From Acidobacteriota bacterium (GTDB taxonomy: Bacteria > Acidobacteriota > Terriglobia > Terriglobales > Acidobacteriaceae), in the NCBI GenBank assembly GCA_031296105.1, contig JARLGJ010000025.1, positions 1 to 55,424 on the forward strand: a stretch of 55,424 nt of DNA, written 5' to 3'. The notes beneath the pieces were generated by a model. That model was not told the DNA's origin. It ran no database searches and saw nothing but the letters and a program-made list of their open reading frames with translations. Shown here one piece after another: positions 55,384-55,424 of the stretch; within the stretch, counting starts at the first letter, position 1; each line of letters opens with the position of its first letter. Position numbers and translations under genes: made by a program.

Positions 55384-55419
55384 TGTGTCTGGAGGGCGAT
55401 ATTTCGGCCTCCAGACACA
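55384..55419 (+). terminator. Probable terminator hairpin at the right edge
   Basis: A 12-bp perfect stem, TGTGTCTGGAGG (55384-55395) with CCTCCAGACACA (55408-55419), is followed by TTTCG at the window end. It could terminate ilvA (150 bases after its stop) or a gene arriving from the right. A second hairpin, CGAAACGG/CCGTTTCG, lies at 55328-55351. Confidence 0.5.
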
Positions 55420-55424
55420 TTTCG

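Overview
The window is GC-rich, densely coded and free of visible mobile elements, tRNA, rRNA or CRISPR. Its content points to a diderm with peptidoglycan, an Mla-type lipid transporter and outer-membrane barrels. The combination of a GWxTD-domain protein, an RNase E/G with a very long charged insertion, a PASTA-bearing FtsI and a PDZ sensor kinase paired with an NtrC-type regulator suggests Acidobacteriota. That assignment is inferred from gene content, not from a phylogeny.

Layout. (1) 1-7462, minus strand: the elongasome operon mreB-mreC-mreD-mrdA-rodA, followed by an RNase E/G gene cut by the left edge. (2) 8212-12452, plus: an aldehyde dehydrogenase, an AlaA-like aminotransferase, and a HAD phosphatase joined to a three-helix membrane protein. 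(3) 12667-17755: a small outer-membrane barrel (minus), rarA, a DUF486 membrane protein, a TrmH-type methyltransferase (minus), threonylcarbamoyl-AMP synthase and a YdcF protein. (4) 17865-24804: a 51-residue Cys-rich YjzC-like protein, a MacA-like adaptor with a MacB-like ATPase but no permease (minus), a GWxTD protein, a barrel protein with a carboxypeptidase-regulatory domain, and a 62-residue ten-cysteine protein (minus). (5) 24954-31211, plus: glycine cleavage genes gcvT-gcvH-gcvPA-gcvPB and an MscS channel. (6) 31320-35218, minus: a multipass membrane protein, a DUF58 protein and an alpha/beta hydrolase. (7) 35387-41420, plus: PDZ/GAF/PAS histidine kinase, NtrC-type regulator and MlaE/MlaF. 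(8) 53414-41443, minus: the division and cell-wall cluster mraZ-rsmH-ftsL-ftsI-murE-murF-mraY-murD-ftsW-murG. (9) 54004-55233, plus: ilvA with an ACT domain.

The window therefore holds both halves of wall synthesis: the Rod complex on the left and the precursor/division cluster on the right. The division cluster stops at murG, without murC, ftsQ, ftsA or ftsZ. The most notable regulatory signal is a consensus sigma-54 promoter (35403-35418) inside the 5' end of the kinase reading frame. The next gene encodes a sigma-54 activator, so autoregulation and a later kinase start codon are likely. Convergent gene junctions carry palindromes, including two interspersed hairpin families.
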